Origin: Desulfobulbus sp.
Lineage (GTDB): Bacteria > Desulfobacterota > Desulfobulbia > Desulfobulbales > Desulfobulbaceae
Reading direction: 5' to 3'
Assembly (NCBI GenBank): GCA_009780825.1
Contig: WQZH01000003.1
Span: 1 to 64,000 of the forward strand
DNA: 64,000 bases
Part shown: piece after piece, positions 19,678-27,603 of the stretch
Numbering within the stretch: position 1 is the stretch's first letter
How the letters are laid out: every line of letters begins with the position of its first letter
Made by a program: the position numbers and the translations under genes
Notes under the pieces: model-generated
What the model saw: only the letters and a program-made list of their open reading frames with translations
What the model was told of the DNA's origin: nothing
Database searches by the model: none

Positions 19678-20676
19678 ATGATTGATCAACTGCTTGAGGA
19701 GCGACTGGCCCGGTGTGCCGATGTCAGGGTGCTGGTCATTGGCGACATCATCATTGATCATTTCCTCTGGGGGACGGCCAGCCGGATTTCTCCCGAGGCA
19801 CCGGTACCGGTCGTTGATGTACATCGCGAAGACTTGCTGCTGGGAGGGGGGGCCAATGTTCTGAGAAACATCATCTCTCTCGGCGGTCAAGGCGCCCTGT
19901 GCGGGATTGTCGGTGATGATGTCATGGGGAGAAAGGTGATTGAGCTGGTCGAACAGCTGGGTGTTCCGACCGAAGGATTGGTCACCGGCAAGCGTCCGAC
20001 CACGGTCAAGACCAGAGTGGTGGCCCAAGGCCAGCAGGTCGTCCGTTTTGACCGTGAGCAGACAGGATTGCCCTCCAAACATTCACTTGATGCCCTTTTG
20101 CGGTATCTTGAGCGATACATTCACACCTTTGACGCCGTGATGGTGTCGGATTACGCAAAAGGAATGGTCAGCGAGCAGTTGATGGCCCGGCTCCACCAGT
20201 TGCTCTATACGGTCCGAAATCGCGAACAGCGCCCGCTGCCGCTGATCGTCGATCCCAAACCTTCAAATATCCATTGTTTTGTCGGGGCCACCGTCGTCAC
20301 CCCCAATCATCATGAGGCCATGCAGATCGCTGGCCTGCGGATTGAAGACGAGCGGAGTCTGATGGCGGCGGCGCGCCATATTCGAGACGACATCGGCTGC
20401 GAAGCTGTTTTGGTCACCAGAGGTGAGGCCGGAATGGCCCTGTTGCAAGGCGACGACGAACTGGTCACCATTCCGACCACCGCCAAGGAAGTGTACGACG
20501 TCACCGGCGCCGGAGATACTGTCGCGGCCACCTTGGCGCTCGGTCTGGCTGCCGGTTGCTCCATGCGGGAAGCGGCTGTGCTCGCCAACCATGCCGCCGG
20601 GATCGTGGTCGGCAAAGTCGGGACCGCCTGCGTAACCGCCAAAGAACTGCGCGCGGCGATCGCGGCGGCGCAGTGA
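19678..20676 (+). CDS. rfaE1: D-glycero-beta-D-manno-heptose-7-phosphate kinase (RfaE domain I)
   Basis: A PfkB-family kinase of about 332 residues matching the kinase half of HldE. It phosphorylates heptose 7-phosphate at C1 in the ADP-heptose route to LPS inner core. Hallmarks are VIGDIIIDHFLWGTASRISPE, LGGGANVLRNI, VVTPNHHEA and the PfkB signature DVTGAGDTV with the catalytic aspartate. The adenylyltransferase half is absent, so a separate rfaE2 gene is expected elsewhere. The start is uncertain between ATG 19660 and ATG 19678. Confidence 0.93.
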   Translation: MIDQLLEERLARCADVRVLVIGDIIIDHFLWGTASRISPEAPVPVVDVHREDLLLGGGANVLRNIISLGGQGALCGIVGDDVMGRKVIELVEQLGVPTEGLVTGKRPTTVKTRVVAQGQQVVRFDREQTGLPSKHSLDALLRYLERYIHTFDAVMVSDYAKGMVSEQLMARLHQLLYTVRNREQRPLPLIVDPKPSNIHCFVGATVVTPNHHEAMQIAGLRIEDERSLMAAARHIRDDIGCEAVLVTRGEAGMALLQGDDELVTIPTTAKEVYDVTGAGDTVAATLALGLAAGCSMREAAVLANHAAGIVVGKVGTACVTAKELRAAIAAAQ

Positions 20677-20728
20677 TCCATTGCACAGTGATCCATTGCA
20701 TAGACTACAACAAACGGATGGGACGAGG

Positions 20729-21610
20729 ATGCGACCGCGAAGTATGACAGGATTTGGCCGCGGCGAAGCCTCGGTGGATGGGAGGACCTGGGTCGCGGAA
20801 ATCAGGACCGTGAACCATCGTTTTCTCGATCAACGGGTCATCCTGCCCCGTCCATTCGCGCTTTTTGAAGAAGCGGTGAAAAAAAAGGTAACGGCCGCGC
20901 TCGACCGGGGCAGAGTCGATATCACCTGCAGCCTGCAGGGGGCGGCTTCCATTGAGCCGCAACTGACGATCAACGAGCCGGTAGCCCGTCAGTATCGCCA
21001 CTGCCTTCAACTGTTGGTTGAGCGGTTCGATATCGAAGGCCCCGTGACCTTGCGTGATATGCTGACTCTGCGCGATGTGATCAGTTTAGAGGAGCAGCGT
21101 CCCGATATGGATGCCGAATGGCTGCTGCTCGCTGCCGCGCTGGATGCGGCCTTGAAAGAGTGCGATCTCATGCGGGAGAAGGAAGGGCAGACCCTGCGCC
21201 AGGAACTTCTTGGCCGGCTGACCAAATTTGAAGCGATTGTGCGGCGGATCGACGGCGCCATCCCTGAGATTCAGCAGCAACGCCAGGACGAGCTCAAAGC
21301 CAGGATCGGCAAATTGCTGGAAGGGGTCGATCTTGACCCGATCCGGTTCGCCCAAGAAACGGCGATCATGGCTGATAAAAGCGATGTCACCGAGGAGATC
21401 GCCCGGCTTGACAGTCATATAGCCCAGTTCCACGCCTTTCTTGTCAGCGTTGAACCGGTTGGCCGGCGGCTTGATTTCCTGCTCCAGGAATTCCTCCGGG
21501 AAGTCAACACCCTTTCCTCCAAAATCGCCAATGCCGCCATCGCGCACCTTGGCGTCGAAATGAAGAATGAAGTCGAAAAACTGCGTGAGCAGGTGCAGAA
21601 CATCGAATAG
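20729..21610 (+). CDS. yicC: YicC family endoribonuclease
   Basis: A 293-residue YicC protein. It has the family N-terminus SMTGFGRGE, the block VNHRFLDQRVILPRPF, and the conserved C-terminal part RRLDFLLQEFLREVNTLSSK...NEVEKLREQVQNIE. The E. coli homologue is reported to be an endoribonuclease that acts on small regulatory RNA. The ATG at 20729 is preceded by gggacgagg; an ATG at 20744 would start exactly at MTGFGRG. It heads the yicC-remA-gmk-rlmB cluster, a conserved order in many bacteria. Confidence 0.92.
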   Translation: MRPRSMTGFGRGEASVDGRTWVAEIRTVNHRFLDQRVILPRPFALFEEAVKKKVTAALDRGRVDITCSLQGAASIEPQLTINEPVARQYRHCLQLLVERFDIEGPVTLRDMLTLRDVISLEEQRPDMDAEWLLLAAALDAALKECDLMREKEGQTLRQELLGRLTKFEAIVRRIDGAIPEIQQQRQDELKARIGKLLEGVDLDPIRFAQETAIMADKSDVTEEIARLDSHIAQFHAFLVSVEPVGRRLDFLLQEFLREVNTLSSKIANAAIAHLGVEMKNEVEKLREQVQNIE

Positions 21611-21671
21611 CGGCCGCGGTTCAGGCGTCTGCTTCTCTTGCTTCTCTTTTTCCCCGTATCCGTATTGATCT

Positions 21672-21971
21672 ATGGAGAACAGACTCGTCAATATCGGCTT
21701 TGGCAATGCCGTCAAGGTCAACCGCATTCTTGCCGTGGTCAATCCGGGCTCTTCGCCTATCAGGAAGTTGAAGGAAGAGGCCCGACAGGAAAAGAAACTG
21801 ATCGATGTGACCGAAGGCCGGCGGACCAGGGCCATCCTCATTCTCGATTCCGGGCACCTGATTCTCTCGTCGGTGCAGCCGGAAACCATTAACCAGCGAT
21901 TGATGGCCCTGGAGCAGGATCAGCGCCACCCGGAGTTGGTGGTGGGCAAGGCCCAGGCCACGGGGGCGTGA
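21672..21971 (+). CDS. remA: RemA-family (DUF370) DNA-binding protein
   Basis: A 99-residue protein of the DUF370/RemA family. It has the N-terminal NIGFGNAVKVNRILAVV strand-turn-strand and SSPIRKLKEEARQ, followed by LIDVTEGRRTRAILILDSGH. In Bacillus RemA is a DNA-binding activator of matrix genes; its role in Gram-negatives is not known. Its position between yicC and gmk is conserved widely. Its stop overlaps the gmk ATG by one base, so translation is probably coupled. Confidence 0.9.
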   Translation: MENRLVNIGFGNAVKVNRILAVVNPGSSPIRKLKEEARQEKKLIDVTEGRRTRAILILDSGHLILSSVQPETINQRLMALEQDQRHPELVVGKAQATGA

Positions 21972-22570
21972 TGTTGTTGTTGGTGCTGTCCGCACCCTCC
22001 GGATGCGGCAAGACAACGATCCTCACCCGGGTCATGCGCGATCTGCCCGGGCTGGTTTTTTCCGTCTCGCATACCACCCGGCAGCCCAGACCCGGCGAGA
22101 TCGACGGAGTGCATTACCATTTTGTCGAGGCGAACGTCTTTGCCGCCATCCGCAACAGGCAGCCGACCGGTTTTTTGGAATGGGCCGAAGTACATGGCAA
22201 TATGTACGGCACCAGCGTCGACGAGGTTGATCGCCATCGGCATGCTGGTCAAGACGTCATTCTCGACATCGATGTCCAGGGGGCGGCTCAGGTCCGGCAG
22301 CGGACCAGGCCGGTGACCATTTTCATCGCCCCGCCGTCGCTTGCCGAATTGGAGCGACGCCTGCGCGGCCGCGGTACCGAAAGCGAGGCGACCATCGCTC
22401 TTCGCCTCAACAATGCCCGCAAGGAGTTGGCCTGCTCAGGAGCATACGATTACCTGGTGGTGAACGATCAGCTTGGCCAGGCAGTGGAAAGTTTGCGCAG
22501 CATCATCATTGCCGAGCGCTGCCGACAACGCCGGATGCCGGATGGCTGGCCGGCGCACTGGAGCGGCTGA
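21971..22570 (+). CDS. gmk: Guanylate kinase
   Basis: A 199-residue enzyme that phosphorylates GMP to GDP. The P-loop is SAPSGCGKTT, followed by the GMP-binding VSHTTRQPRPGE and HYHFV segments and the LDIDVQGAAQVR block. The lid region lies around LRGRGTESEATIALRLNNA. An in-frame GTG directly precedes the ATG. Both ends overlap their neighbours by one base (remA upstream, rlmB downstream). rpoZ, which often follows gmk, is not here. Confidence 0.95.
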   Translation: MLLLVLSAPSGCGKTTILTRVMRDLPGLVFSVSHTTRQPRPGEIDGVHYHFVEANVFAAIRNRQPTGFLEWAEVHGNMYGTSVDEVDRHRHAGQDVILDIDVQGAAQVRQRTRPVTIFIAPPSLAELERRLRGRGTESEATIALRLNNARKELACSGAYDYLVVNDQLGQAVESLRSIIIAERCRQRRMPDGWPAHWSG

Positions 22571-23367
22571 TGACGGGCCGGGGCAAGAGGGAAAGGCCGC
22601 CGGACGAACAACCGGCGACGCCAGCCTCGGACGACGATCTGATCTGGGGGGTCAACCCGGTCCGGGAGGCCTTGGTCCAGCAGGCTGCGACGATCAGCGA
22701 GCTCTTCATTCAGCGGGGCAAGGGGGGCGCACGGTTGCAGGAAATTATCGAGGGGGCCAGGGAGCGGGGCATCGCGGTCCGCTTTGTCGAACCGGACCGG
22801 ATGCGTGTTGCGCGCACCTGCCGCCATCAGGGCGTGGTGGCCCGGCTGAGCGCAGCCCGGCTGCTGTCGTTCGATGGATTGCTGGACCGGATCGCCGAAG
22901 ACCGCTCCTCACCCCCCCGGCTGCTGGCGCTCGATTCCATCCAGGATCCCCGCAATCTTGGCTCCATCCTGCGCTCGGCCCTGGCCGCCGGCTTTCAGTA
23001 CGTTATCCTGACCAGGGATCGCAGCGTGCCGGTCACCGGTACCGTTGCCTGCACTTCCGCCGGAGCGGTGGCCCACCTCTCGCTCTGCCAGGTCATCAAC
23101 TTGAGCGATGCGCTCAACAGAGTGAAAGAACGCGGATTCTGGGTGTATGGCGCGGTGGTTGAACCCGGTGCGGCCTCGATCTATACCGCCGATTTTTCCG
23201 GGCCGGTCTGCCTGGTGATCGGCAGCGAGGGCAAGGGACTCAGACCGCTGGTCCGCAGCCAGTGCGATGTTGTGGTGACAATCCCGATGCGGGCTGCCTT
23301 CAACTCACTCAATGCCTCGGTGGCAGCGGCAATCATCATGTTCGAAATCTCCCGCCGTACCGGCTAA
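22570..23367 (+). CDS. rlmB: SPOUT 23S rRNA 2'-O-ribose methyltransferase (RlmB/TrmH family)
   Basis: A 265-residue SpoU-type methyltransferase. After a charged N-terminus comes the substrate-binding domain that begins WGVNPVREAL. The SPOUT catalytic domain has motif I DSIQDPRNLGSILRSA, motif II VIGSEGKGL and motif III IPMRAAFNSLNASVAAAI, which form the knotted SAM site. Closest functional match is Gm2251 methylation of 23S rRNA, although other TrmH-family targets are possible. It starts within the gmk stop (TGATG) and ends 7 bp from the convergent S1 gene. Confidence 0.9.
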   Translation: MTGRGKRERPPDEQPATPASDDDLIWGVNPVREALVQQAATISELFIQRGKGGARLQEIIEGARERGIAVRFVEPDRMRVARTCRHQGVVARLSAARLLSFDGLLDRIAEDRSSPPRLLALDSIQDPRNLGSILRSALAAGFQYVILTRDRSVPVTGTVACTSAGAVAHLSLCQVINLSDALNRVKERGFWVYGAVVEPGAASIYTADFSGPVCLVIGSEGKGLRPLVRSQCDVVVTIPMRAAFNSLNASVAAAIIMFEISRRTG

Positions 23368-23374
23368 CGTCGCT

Positions 23375-24532
23375 TTATTTCTTCTTTTTTTTCATCTGCA
23401 TCTGCAGCAGATCGCCCAATGTCCCCATGGACGGCGATTCCCTGTGTATTGGCGGCGGGGCTTCGTCTACGGCTGGTTCCTTGGCGGAGTAATCTTCGGG
23501 GATCAAGGCCAGGCGTTTCTGGCTGATATCGACCGACTCAATCTTGACGGTTAGTTCCTGGCCGATCGACAGCGCTTCCCGGGGATGGTGTATCCGCCTC
23601 CCCGCGCCCAGTTTGGAGATATGGAGCAAACCGTCAACGCCTGGCATCAGGGTGACAAAAGCGCCAAAGGCAGTCAGCCGCGAGACCTTGCCTTGGTGCA
23701 CTGAACCCGCCGGATAGCGCTGCGTGACCGTGTCCCACGGGTTTTCCAATGTTTCACGCAGACTCAGTGAGATGCGCTCATTATCCCAATCGAGCCGCTT
23801 GATGATGACTTCCACCTGCTGATCGCGGCTCAGCACATCTTCTACCCGGTCGGTTTGTCCCCATGCCAGCTCCGCGATGGGGATCAGGCCATCGACACCG
23901 CCGATGTCGACGAACGCGCCAAACTCGCGAATCGAGGAAACGGTTCCCTTGACCTGCATGCCTTCATGGAGCTGTTTTTTCAACTGCTCGCGCTCCTGTT
24001 GCCGCTGTTCCTCCAGTACGGCCCGTGCCGACAGGATGATGTTGCGGCCCTGGTCGCCGTATTCGATCACTTTGAAGGCAAAGCTCTTGTCCAGATAGTC
24101 CTCGGTGCACTCGATCCTGCGGATGTCCATTTGCGAATAGGGACAGAATCCCCGATGGCCGGCAACGGTCACGGAGAAGCCGCCTTTGACCTCGCCGGTC
24201 ACTTTGCCTTCGACGGGGATGCCTGAGCTGAAGGCCTCCTCCAGCTCACTGGAAGATGTCTGGTGGCCGAGTCGGATGGTGAACAGCATCTCGCCGCCCC
24301 GCGAGGACAGGAAGAAGACCTGTATCCGGTCGCCTGGGGCAACGGACATCTCGCCGGCTTGGTTGCGGAGTTCGGCGGAGTTGAGAATACCCTCGCTTTT
24401 GCCGCCGGCGTCAAGAAAGATGGTGTCGCCGCTGATGCCGACCACAGTGGCATCAACCCGGTCGCCGGGTTGCAGGGTGGTGCGGGAGGCGGTCTTGTCC
24501 TGGAAAAGTTCTGCAAAAGTTTCGTTGTTCAT
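23375..24532 (-). CDS. S1 RNA-binding repeat protein (RpsA-like, four repeats)
   Basis: A 385-residue protein with four S1/OB repeats, at about 22-90, 105-170, 190-260 and 275-345. The third and fourth are the best conserved (GTVSSIREFGAFVDIGGVDGLIPI and KVSRLTAFGAFVTLMPGVDGLLHIS). The C-terminus ends in a lysine tail. Ribosomal protein S1 usually has six repeats, so this is either a short S1 homologue or an accessory RNA-binding protein. The ATG at 24532 has a partial Shine-Dalgarno (agggaga). Confidence 0.85.
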   Translation of the reverse strand: MNNETFAELFQDKTASRTTLQPGDRVDATVVGISGDTIFLDAGGKSEGILNSAELRNQAGEMSVAPGDRIQVFFLSSRGGEMLFTIRLGHQTSSSELEEAFSSGIPVEGKVTGEVKGGFSVTVAGHRGFCPYSQMDIRRIECTEDYLDKSFAFKVIEYGDQGRNIILSARAVLEEQRQQEREQLKKQLHEGMQVKGTVSSIREFGAFVDIGGVDGLIPIAELAWGQTDRVEDVLSRDQQVEVIIKRLDWDNERISLSLRETLENPWDTVTQRYPAGSVHQGKVSRLTAFGAFVTLMPGVDGLLHISKLGAGRRIHHPREALSIGQELTVKIESVDISQKRLALIPEDYSAKEPAVDEAPPPIHRESPSMGTLGDLLQMQMKKKKK

Positions 24533-24754
24533 GGTCTGTTCAAGGGAGACTGATGCGCAGTAGTTTGCGGCCGGGTACCGTGATGAAGGCTGGGCTGCCC
24601 GGTCAAGTGGCCCGAATCTCTATTGGGGGTAGATGAGATACGGATTGTTGGCCTCTTTACCGTGCTTGTTGTATCGGGGCAACGCTTTTCCATGTCTGTC
24701 GATTTATTGAGTCATTCCGGATAACCGCATCGGCGGGCGGTTGCAGGGGAGCGT

Positions 24755-25462
24755 TCACTGCCGGATGATTTCCGTGCCCGGAGCCAGGTCGAGCGCGCGC
24801 AGGGCCCGCATCTGCTGGGCATCCCCTTGGCGAAGGGCGTTGAAGCGCACATTGGTGAAGGTCAGCTCGGTCAGAGCACCGAAATGGTCCTCCATGAGCA
24901 GCCGGAGAATAGTGAGGTCGTCAGCGATCCAGATTTGCACGCGTTTGACCTGGGGATGCGGTTTTTTGGGAATCAATTGCAATGCGTTGCAACCCTTGGG
25001 AGGATCATTGAGCAGAAAAAGGGGATCTCCCGGCGTGACGGCGAATTCATCGAGCAGATTTTTAGCCCCGGTGAAGATGGCGTAGGTAACGTCAGAGTCC
25101 ATATCTTGGGTGGGAGAGACAAGCAACTGCTTGTCCTCGGGGGTATAGATGGAAAGCGACAGGCCGTCGTTGATGATGGTCTGCTCGGTCGGGGCAGTGT
25201 AGTTCCAGCGCATGATCCCCGGTGAGCCGGTTGCGGTATTGGTGGTGGCGGCGCGAAAGAAAACAGCGTTGCCTGCACCATGCTTCGTTCGGCCACCGTT
25301 CCGGGTGGTTTGGGAAAAATCAAGTCCAAGGCTGTGTAGTTGTTGATACTTTTTTTGCAACGATGCCACCCGCTGTTCAGGGCCGGCGGCGAGGATCATC
25401 CCGGGAAAGAGCCCGACAGCCAGCAACAGCGTGATAAGATAACGCCAAATATTCTCAGACAT
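24755..25462 (-). CDS. lolA: Outer-membrane lipoprotein carrier protein LolA
   Basis: A 235-residue periplasmic carrier of lipoproteins from the LolCDE complex to LolB. The signal peptide (about 5-26, ending ILAA) is followed by the LolA fold: LQKKYQQLHSLGLDFSQTT, then PGIMRWNYTAPTEQTIINDG and LSIYTPEDKQLLVSP. The C-terminal strand includes ELTFTNVRFN. The start ATG at 25462 overlaps the murI stop by 8 bases (ATGTCTGA); the longer open frame running back into murI is a shadow. Confidence 0.87.
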   Translation of the reverse strand: MSENIWRYLITLLLAVGLFPGMILAAGPEQRVASLQKKYQQLHSLGLDFSQTTRNGGRTKHGAGNAVFFRAATTNTATGSPGIMRWNYTAPTEQTIINDGLSLSIYTPEDKQLLVSPTQDMDSDVTYAIFTGAKNLLDEFAVTPGDPLFLLNDPPKGCNALQLIPKKPHPQVKRVQIWIADDLTILRLLMEDHFGALTELTFTNVRFNALRQGDAQQMRALRALDLAPGTEIIRQ

Positions 25463-26243
25463 CGGTATACTCCAACAGGACGGGACGACCGAAGATGGTG
25501 TTGGCCAGGGCATGGACCGGGGCCGGTATGTCGGAGACGAAAAAGCGGCTGGGCGTGTCAGGGGCATACAGTTCATTGCGGAGTTCTGTATCTGCCTCGA
25601 GAATGGATCTGAGGTGGAGCGCAACTTCGACGGAGGAGTCAATAATGTTGACCCGGCGGCCGATGCGTGGGGCAATGGTCTTTTTGAGCAAAGGATAGTG
25701 AGTACAGCCAAGGATGAGGGTGTCGATCTGCTTGTCACGTAGAGGATGGAGATACTTTTTGACAATCATCTTGGTTTCCCGGTGATGCAGCCACCCTTCT
25801 TCAACCAGGGGAACCAGGAGCGGACAGGCCTGGCTGTACACCTTGCTGTCGGGCCGGACCACCTGGAGACGCTGTTCATAGGAACCGGAATTGATGGTTG
25901 CCCTGGTGCCGATGATGCCGATCTTGCCCGTGGGGCTGATGGCAGCCGCTTTGGCCACTGCCGGGAAGATGACGTCGATGACGGTTTGGTTGTAGTGGTT
26001 GCGCAGAAAAGTGGAAGCCGTGCTTGCCGCGGAATTACAGGCAATCACGATCATCTTCGCTCCCTGGCGCAGGAGAAACTCGGTGTTCCGATGCGAGTAT
26101 TCGGTGATCATGGCCGGACTTTTGGGGCCATATGGCATACGGGCAAGATCGCCAAAATAGACCAGGGGATAACCCGGACAACATTGTTCAATGGCCCGGG
26201 CCACGGTCATGCCGCCGACGCCGGAGTCAAAAATACCAATCAT
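25455..26243 (-). CDS. murI: Glutamate racemase
   Basis: A 262-residue cytosolic enzyme that makes D-glutamate for peptidoglycan. The two catalytic cysteines are visible: C69 in VIACNSAAS and C180 in LGCTHYPLL. D6 in FDSGVGGMTV and the substrate-binding NSA and THY segments are in place. Length is normal. It is followed by lolA with an 8-base overlap, implying translational coupling. Confidence 0.95.
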   Translation of the reverse strand: MIGIFDSGVGGMTVARAIEQCCPGYPLVYFGDLARMPYGPKSPAMITEYSHRNTEFLLRQGAKMIVIACNSAASTASTFLRNHYNQTVIDVIFPAVAKAAAISPTGKIGIIGTRATINSGSYEQRLQVVRPDSKVYSQACPLLVPLVEEGWLHHRETKMIVKKYLHPLRDKQIDTLILGCTHYPLLKKTIAPRIGRRVNIIDSSVEVALHLRSILEADTELRNELYAPDTPSRFFVSDIPAPVHALANTIFGRPVLLEYTDV

Positions 26244-26390
26244 TTTTTTTGTTGATTACAGTGAACGGCAAAGAGGAAAAATCGAGATGCGTGGGGTACA
26301 AAGATAAGCTAATAAAGTTACTGCGGAAGAGCCAGAACCACAAGGTTGAAATGACAGAAGAAACAAAATAGCTGCACAACTGGAAGATAC

Positions 26391-26432
26391 TGCATTCAGG
26401 AGAAGGACGTTTGCCGCCTCCGCCTGAATGCA
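26391..26432. repeat. Perfect 10 bp inverted repeat between murI and the MucR-like gene
   Basis: Tgcattcagg (26391-26400) and cctgaatgca (26423-26432) are exact complements around a 22-base GC-rich loop. No T-run follows on either strand, so it is not a standard terminator; it could still help end the MucR-like transcript or be an operator. Confidence 0.55.
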
Positions 26433-26465
26433 TTGATTGAGTAATATTATCGGATGATGCAGGTA

Positions 26466-26909
26466 TTATTTCTTTTTGGGTTTGTCTTTTGTTCGCATTT
26501 CAATAGCCTTGCGAAGATTGTCAGGTAGTCCTCTTTCCTTGCCCGACTGCGAGCGTTTTTCTGAAAGTGCTTTGGCGCACAGTGGCTGGCGAGCGGAAAA
26601 ACCATATTTTCTTCGGTATTCTTTAGAAGTCAAGCCATGTGATTTGAGATGCTTCGGCGAAAGCATCTTGAATTCCTGGCCACACTCCAGGCAAATAATT
26701 TTATTTTTTTGAATTGATTTTTTGGGATCGATACCAGGATTTATCTCTTCAGGTTCAGGTTCAATTTTGACCAATTCTGATTCCTGCAGAGCCTTAAGAG
26801 TTTGAAATGTGTCGTTCAATGTAGATTTTATTTCTTCTGCTGTCATTGGTTTGGTGCTGATCTGGGCTTGAGTGATTTCCACAGCCATTTCCACGAGCGA
26901 TTTACTCAT
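26466..26909 (-). CDS. MucR/Ros-family zinc-finger transcriptional regulator
   Basis: A 147-residue protein. The C-terminal half holds a single Ros/MucR-type zinc finger, CLECGQEF...HLKSH (C-x2-C-x10-H-x3-H), followed by GLTSKEYRRKYGFS, the family's diagnostic tail. The N-terminal ~65 residues are acidic and may mediate oligomerisation. In alphaproteobacteria such proteins bind AT-rich DNA and act as global or silencer-type regulators; homologues occur in Desulfobacterota with unknown targets. The ATG at 26909 follows aggagag. An AT palindrome lies upstream. Confidence 0.88.
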   Translation of the reverse strand: MSKSLVEMAVEITQAQISTKPMTAEEIKSTLNDTFQTLKALQESELVKIEPEPEEINPGIDPKKSIQKNKIICLECGQEFKMLSPKHLKSHGLTSKEYRRKYGFSARQPLCAKALSEKRSQSGKERGLPDNLRKAIEMRTKDKPKKK

Positions 26910-27280
26910 CGTTCTCTCCTGAGAAAAAAATTAAATGGGAGTAACGTATTTGTTCCTGTTATTATTATAATAATAGAGCAAGCTGACAACCAGCGCAATT
27001 CTTTTCTGCTGTTGCAGAAAAAATAGGATTTGGGAGGATCAGATCGGAATTTTTACTGCTATACAAGTGATGACCTGAACTAAGCTGGCGAATCTCCTGT
27101 TGCGCTCTCAAGAAGAACACACTCTCCCCTGTGGTTCCTTTGCACAACACGGCAGAATGTTCCCGATGCGAGTGTTGACAGTCTGTTGGAGAGGCATTAT
27201 TGTTGCCCTTGCTTTGATGGTTTGCCTTCTTGTTTAACCTACTTATGTAATATATATAGAGAAAATCGCGGGGTGGGATC
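26910..27280. other. Intergenic region between divergent MucR-like and FmdB genes
   Basis: About 370 bases holding the divergent promoters. Apart from the AT palindrome at 26960-26975 I see no RNA gene or further open frame with family features. A stretch tgtaatatatatagag near 27247-27261 may hold a -10 element for the FmdB gene. Confidence 0.45.
26960..26975 (-). promoter_or_regulatory. AT-rich palindrome upstream of the MucR-like gene
   Basis: Perfect 16 bp palindrome tattattataataata, about 50 bases upstream of the start codon. MucR-family proteins bind AT-rich sites, so autoregulation is a reasonable inference. Confidence 0.4.
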
Positions 27281-27547
27281 ATGCCGGTGTATGAGTATGA
27301 GTGTAGCGGATGCCAGAAGATTTTAGAGGTGCAACAACGCTTGGCTGACGAGCCGATATCCGTTTGCCCGGATTGCGGCGGGAGTATGCGGAAATTGATC
27401 TCCATGAGCTCGTTTCAGTTAAAAGGAGGCGGCTGGCACACCGACGGATACAGCAATGGCAAGGAAAGCGCTCCCTGCGCCGATTCCGGAGGCGCGCCGT
27501 CGTGCCCTGGTTCCGGTGGCTGTTGTCAGTGCCCGGCAGCCACCTGA
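27281..27547 (+). CDS. FmdB-type zinc ribbon protein
   Basis: An 88-residue protein of the FmdB/CxxC_CxxC_SSSS family. It opens MPVYEYECSGC and pairs CSGC with CPDC to form a zinc ribbon in the first 40 residues, followed by a Gly/Ser/Cys-rich disordered tail that includes CPGSGGCCQC. The founding member was described as a putative regulator of formamidase genes; general function is unknown. It stands alone and converges on queA. Confidence 0.88.
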   Translation: MPVYEYECSGCQKILEVQQRLADEPISVCPDCGGSMRKLISMSSFQLKGGGWHTDGYSNGKESAPCADSGGAPSCPGSGGCCQCPAAT

Positions 27548-27603
27548 CCGATACACGGTTTCATCGACAAAACCTGGCTGTTGGTTTTTTTAATGGCTAC
27601 GCA

